64,000 nucleotides of DNA from Pseudomonadota bacterium (GTDB taxonomy: Bacteria; Pseudomonadota; Alphaproteobacteria; Rhizobiales; Xanthobacteraceae), in contig QEVP01000010.1 of the NCBI GenBank assembly GCA_003576765.1, positions 1 through 64,000 on the forward strand, read 5' to 3'. Of this stretch, positions 61,580 to 64,000 are shown one piece after another. The translations under genes were made by a program, and so were the position numbers. The notes under the pieces are model-generated. The model worked only from the letters and a program-made list of their open reading frames with translations. It did no database searches and had not been told where the DNA came from. Position 1 is the stretch's first letter. Each line of letters starts with the position of its first letter.

Positions 61580-62770
61580 TTACGACGCCGCGATGGCGGC
61601 GGGGTCGGCGCCGACGATCTCCCGGTAGCGGGCCTGGTCGGTCGCGCCCTCGGTGTTGATGAGGAACACGCGCGAGTGCGCATCGAGGCCGAACGCCTTG
61701 CGGCTCGCCGCGTCGGCCAGCACATGGCGCAGTCCGGCAAGGCTTGCGGCGCCGCTTTCACCGGCCACGATAGCCGCGTCGCCGGCCGTGGGCCGCGCCA
61801 GTGTGCGCATCGCCTCGGCCGCCTCGTCCTCGCTGACGGTGACGAAGGCGTCGGCCTTGCGGACCAGAATGCGCCAGGCGACGAGCGAGGGCTCGTAGCA
61901 TTCCAGCATCGCCATGATGGTCGGCTCGCCGTGGGCGATCCGCGTCGGCGCGCCCTTGACCGCGCTCTGGTAGAGGCAGTCGGCGCGGTCCGGCTCGACC
62001 ACGGCGAAGCGTGGCCGTTTGTCGCCGTACACCACGTCGAAGTAGCCGGCGACCGCCGCGGCCAGACCGCCGACGCCGGCCTGCACCAACACATGGGTCG
62101 GCGGCTCCGGCAATTCGCGCACGGCTTCGGCCAGCATCGCGGTGTAGCCCTGCATCACCAGGCCCGGGATGCGCTCATAACCCGGCCACGAGGTGTCGGA
62201 CACCACCTGCCAGCCGTTCTCGGCGCAAACCCGGGTCGCCTCGGCGACGGAATCGTCGTAGGTGCCTTCGACGCGCACCATGCGCGCCCCGAATTTGGCG
62301 ATGGCTTCGACGCGCTCGTCGGTGACGCCGGAATGAACGAAGATCACCGCCTTGCCGCCGACAAGCCGGGCGCCGGCGGCGACCGACTTGCCGTGGTTGC
62401 CGTCGGTGGCGCAGCCGAACGTCATGCCGGATGTGATGCGGCGGACCTCGTCGGAGACCAGTTCGTCGGCGCCGATGCTGCGCCCGAGCTGCCGCCCGGC
62501 TTCCTCCAGCGCCAGCCGGATCACCGCGTAGGAGCCGCCCAGCGCCTTGAAGCTGCCGAGGCCGAGACGGTAGCTCTCATCCTTGACGTGAAGGCTGCCG
62601 ATGCCGAGCGTCCGGGCGAGGCCGCTCAAGTCGCGCAGCGGTGTAGGAACGTGATTGTCGCGCTGCGCGAGCAGCCGCTCGACCTCCGCCACCTGGTCGG
62701 GCGCGAAGATCGCGGCGTCATCGGCATCGAGCGGGCGGCCGTGGTCGGGGCTGGAATTGAGCAGGAACAT
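61580..62770 (-). CDS. dpaL: Diaminopropionate ammonia-lyase
   Basis: PLP enzyme degrading 2,3-diaminopropionate (and possibly D-Ser) to pyruvate and ammonia. The 396-aa product resembles E. coli YgeX in length. The PLP Lys75 is in LGLGSFKALGGSYAV, then TDGNHGKSVAAGARLVGG and the glycine-rich VLVQAGVGGLAAAVAGYF. The ATG at 62770 is preferred over a TTG 75 bp upstream in an AT-rich non-homologous stretch. A divergent GntR gene 211 bp away is its likely regulator. Confidence 0.92.
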   Translation of the reverse strand: MFLLNSSPDHGRPLDADDAAIFAPDQVAEVERLLAQRDNHVPTPLRDLSGLARTLGIGSLHVKDESYRLGLGSFKALGGSYAVIRLALEEAGRQLGRSIGADELVSDEVRRITSGMTFGCATDGNHGKSVAAGARLVGGKAVIFVHSGVTDERVEAIAKFGARMVRVEGTYDDSVAEATRVCAENGWQVVSDTSWPGYERIPGLVMQGYTAMLAEAVRELPEPPTHVLVQAGVGGLAAAVAGYFDVVYGDKRPRFAVVEPDRADCLYQSAVKGAPTRIAHGEPTIMAMLECYEPSLVAWRILVRKADAFVTVSEDEAAEAMRTLARPTAGDAAIVAGESGAASLAGLRHVLADAASRKAFGLDAHSRVFLINTEGATDQARYREIVGADPAAIAAS

Positions 62771-62813
62771 GGGAACGCTGTGAGCCTCGCCGGTTGCAGG
62801 ATCAGAGTATTGT

Positions 62814-62848
62814 CTATTGTTATCATCATCAGTATTATAGCTCAATAG
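62814..62848. promoter_or_regulatory. AT-rich inverted hexamers in the dpaL/GntR intergenic region
   Basis: ctattg at 62814-62819 is mirrored by caatag at 62843-62848 across an AT-rich spacer (ttatcatcatcagtattatag). It lies 44-78 bp upstream of dpaL. It may contain the dpaL promoter or an operator for the divergent GntR protein. Confidence 0.4.
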
Positions 62849-62981
62849 AACGTCACCGGGCCGTCGGCGCGCTTATGCACCGTGCTTTTGTGCGTTTTCG
62901 GCCTTCCGGATTGTGTTGGCGCGGTGGATCGCTATGATCCGGCCACGATCCCCCGCCAGATAACCAACAAGAAGAGAAAAG

Positions 62982-63794
62982 GTGTCTAAGCTACTCAGGG
63001 CATATGACCGAAGCCGGGTGCCGCTGTATATCCAGGTGGCGTCCGTGCTGCGGACCCGGATCCAGTCCGGGCAATGGGGAGCGGGAGACAAGATATCCAC
63101 GCTTGAGGAGCTTGAGCGTGAATTCCAGGTGGCGCGCGTCACCGTGCGCCAGGCTGTCGATCTGCTGCGGGAAGAGGGCCTGCTTCAGGCGCGCCAGGGC
63201 CTTGGCACGTTCGTCTCCAAGAAGGCGCACGATCGGCATGCCGTCAAGCTCGCCACCAACTGGAAAAGCCTGATCGAATCGCTCAAGGGCAATGTGCCGC
63301 GGCGTCTGTCGATCGACGAGCAGGCGGCCACCCCGATGCTCGGCGCCGACGACGGTACGGCGGCGGACGGCTACGTCAAACTGCAAAGCGTGCAGTATCG
63401 CAACGACGACCCCTATTCGGTCGCGAATATTTTTCTGGCGCGGGAGGTGTTCGCGCTCGACCCCGCGCATTTCAGGGAGCGGGCGGCGCTGGTGGCGATC
63501 GACGACCTCAGCGAGGTCACGCTTCGTGACGCGCACCAGACCCTGACCATCGGCAGCGCCGACCCGGATATCGCCGATCTTCTCAAGATTCCGCTCGGCG
63601 CGCCCACCGTCGAGGCGCATTGCGTTCTTATCGACGACCGCGGCATCACCATCTATGTCGGCGATATCATCTATCGCAGCGACGCCATCAAGCTGCAGAT
63701 CGATCTTCTCGACGGCCGGCCCGCAACCAAGGTGCGGGCGCCGGCGCAGCCGAAAGTGGCGGTGCGGCAGCCGAAGGTCGCGCGGGCGAAGTAG
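62982..63794 (+). CDS. GntR-family (HutC/UTRA) transcriptional regulator
   Basis: Ligand-responsive regulator of 270 aa. The N-terminal HTH includes VPLYIQVASVLRTRIQSGQW, LEELEREFQVARVTVRQAVD and LLQARQGLGTFV; the C-terminal UTRA-type effector domain includes YSVANIFLAREVF and VEAHCVLIDDRGITIYVGD. The start is GTG at 62982 after an AGAGAAAAG leader. It is divergent from dpaL and probably responds to diaminopropionate or a related amine. The effector is inferred from position. Confidence 0.88.
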   Translation: MSKLLRAYDRSRVPLYIQVASVLRTRIQSGQWGAGDKISTLEELEREFQVARVTVRQAVDLLREEGLLQARQGLGTFVSKKAHDRHAVKLATNWKSLIESLKGNVPRRLSIDEQAATPMLGADDGTAADGYVKLQSVQYRNDDPYSVANIFLAREVFALDPAHFRERAALVAIDDLSEVTLRDAHQTLTIGSADPDIADLLKIPLGAPTVEAHCVLIDDRGITIYVGDIIYRSDAIKLQIDLLDGRPATKVRAPAQPKVAVRQPKVARAK

Positions 63795-63847
63795 AGCGCC
63801 ACCGGGCAACCAGCGAGCCGTGCGCGGCGGCAGTCGCCGCGAGCCGG

Positions 63848-64000
63848 TCACACGCTGATTTCAATCTTTCTGCCGCACTCCGGCGACGACGCGTCGGCAT
63901 GCTTTGCGCCGGCGAGGAACGATCGCTCGCGCTGCCGCTCGTTCGGCTCGCCATAGAGCGTGGTGCGCTGGCGCGGCACGCGGCCGGCGGAACGGATCAG
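63848..64000 (-). CDS. C-terminal fragment resembling CofH/FO synthase (F420 precursor synthesis)
   Basis: Only the last 50 codons are in the window, read to TGA at 63848-63850. The visible start of the fragment reads LIRSAGRVPRQRTTLYGEP, which resembles the C-terminus of CofH and of the second half of FbiC (the GR..RQRTT.Y pattern), radical-SAM enzymes making the deazaflavin FO. The remaining 30 residues look like a lineage-specific tail ending CGRKIEISV. Too short to be sure; another radical-SAM protein is possible. Confidence 0.45.
   Translation of the reverse strand: MIRSAGRVPRQRTTLYGEPNERQRERSFLAGAKHADASSPECGRKIEISV

Noticed and set aside
62771..62845. TTG-started 25-residue N-terminal extension of dpaL
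   Set aside because: The stretch is AT-rich, unlike the gene body, and the protein from the ATG already has the usual length; it is better read as a regulatory leader.

Overview
The window is a dense, high-GC stretch of an alphaproteobacterial chromosome, most likely from Hyphomicrobiales close to Bradyrhizobium/Rhodopseudomonas (Nitrobacteraceae or Xanthobacteraceae). This rests on a DivL-type kinase, the ChvI-ChvG-HprK trio, a short HprK, a fused PhaAB-type antiporter subunit, a bifunctional salicylyl-CoA 5-hydroxylase/oxidoreductase, AddAB instead of RecBCD, and several families of small palindromic intergenic repeats. Almost all of it is chromosomal core or conserved accessory sequence. 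I see no prophage, insertion sequence, CRISPR array, rRNA or tRNA gene.

Layout. 1-9.9 kb: partial mutM, then divergent ubiE-ubiB (ubiquinone), coaBC with an unusual N-terminal ribbon-helix-helix domain, dut, divL (cell-cycle pseudokinase with Tyr in place of the phospho-His), a TsaE-AmgK-like fusion and a PilZ protein. 10-17.3 kb: murU-like nucleotidyltransferase, addB and addA. 17.5-26.9 kb: secA, a parvulin, argJ, mutT, an NDUFAF5/BioC-like methyltransferase, comF, grxC, a nitrilase-family amidase and a DUF1178 protein. 27.2-29.2 kb: a periplasmic sugar dehydrogenase-like protein with a cytochrome c, then an orphan ModE-like regulator. 29.6-37.4 kb: lepA, two tandem GT39-like membrane glycosyltransferases, HPr and EIIA of the nitrogen-type PTS, rpsT, a small membrane protein and msrA. 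37.4-43.5 kb: a complete six-gene Mrp/Pha cation/proton antiporter operon.

43.7-51.7 kb is an aromatic-acid-type module. It holds a MarR regulator, a two-domain flavin monooxygenase/oxidoreductase, a branched-chain/aromatic-acid type ABC transporter with a fused LivM-LivG protein, and a divergent substrate-binding protein. A perfect 22-bp AT palindrome lies just upstream of the monooxygenase and is the best operator candidate in the window. 51.8-61.4 kb is a central-carbon and sensing cluster: pckA, a HugZ-like protein, chvI-chvG-hprK and pyruvate carboxylase. 61.6-64 kb: diaminopropionate ammonia-lyase with a divergent GntR/HutC regulator, then the C-terminal tail of a protein resembling CofH/FO synthase (F420 biosynthesis).

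Many genes overlap by 4 bp (ATGA or GTGA), which I used to choose starts. No clearly novel multi-gene system is visible. The points most worth a second look are the RHH-CoaBC fusion and its missing Cys, the TsaE-AmgK fusion next to murU, the split of hprK from its EIIA/HPr partners, the MarR-type palindrome, the possible F420 gene at the right edge, and the palindromic repeat families.
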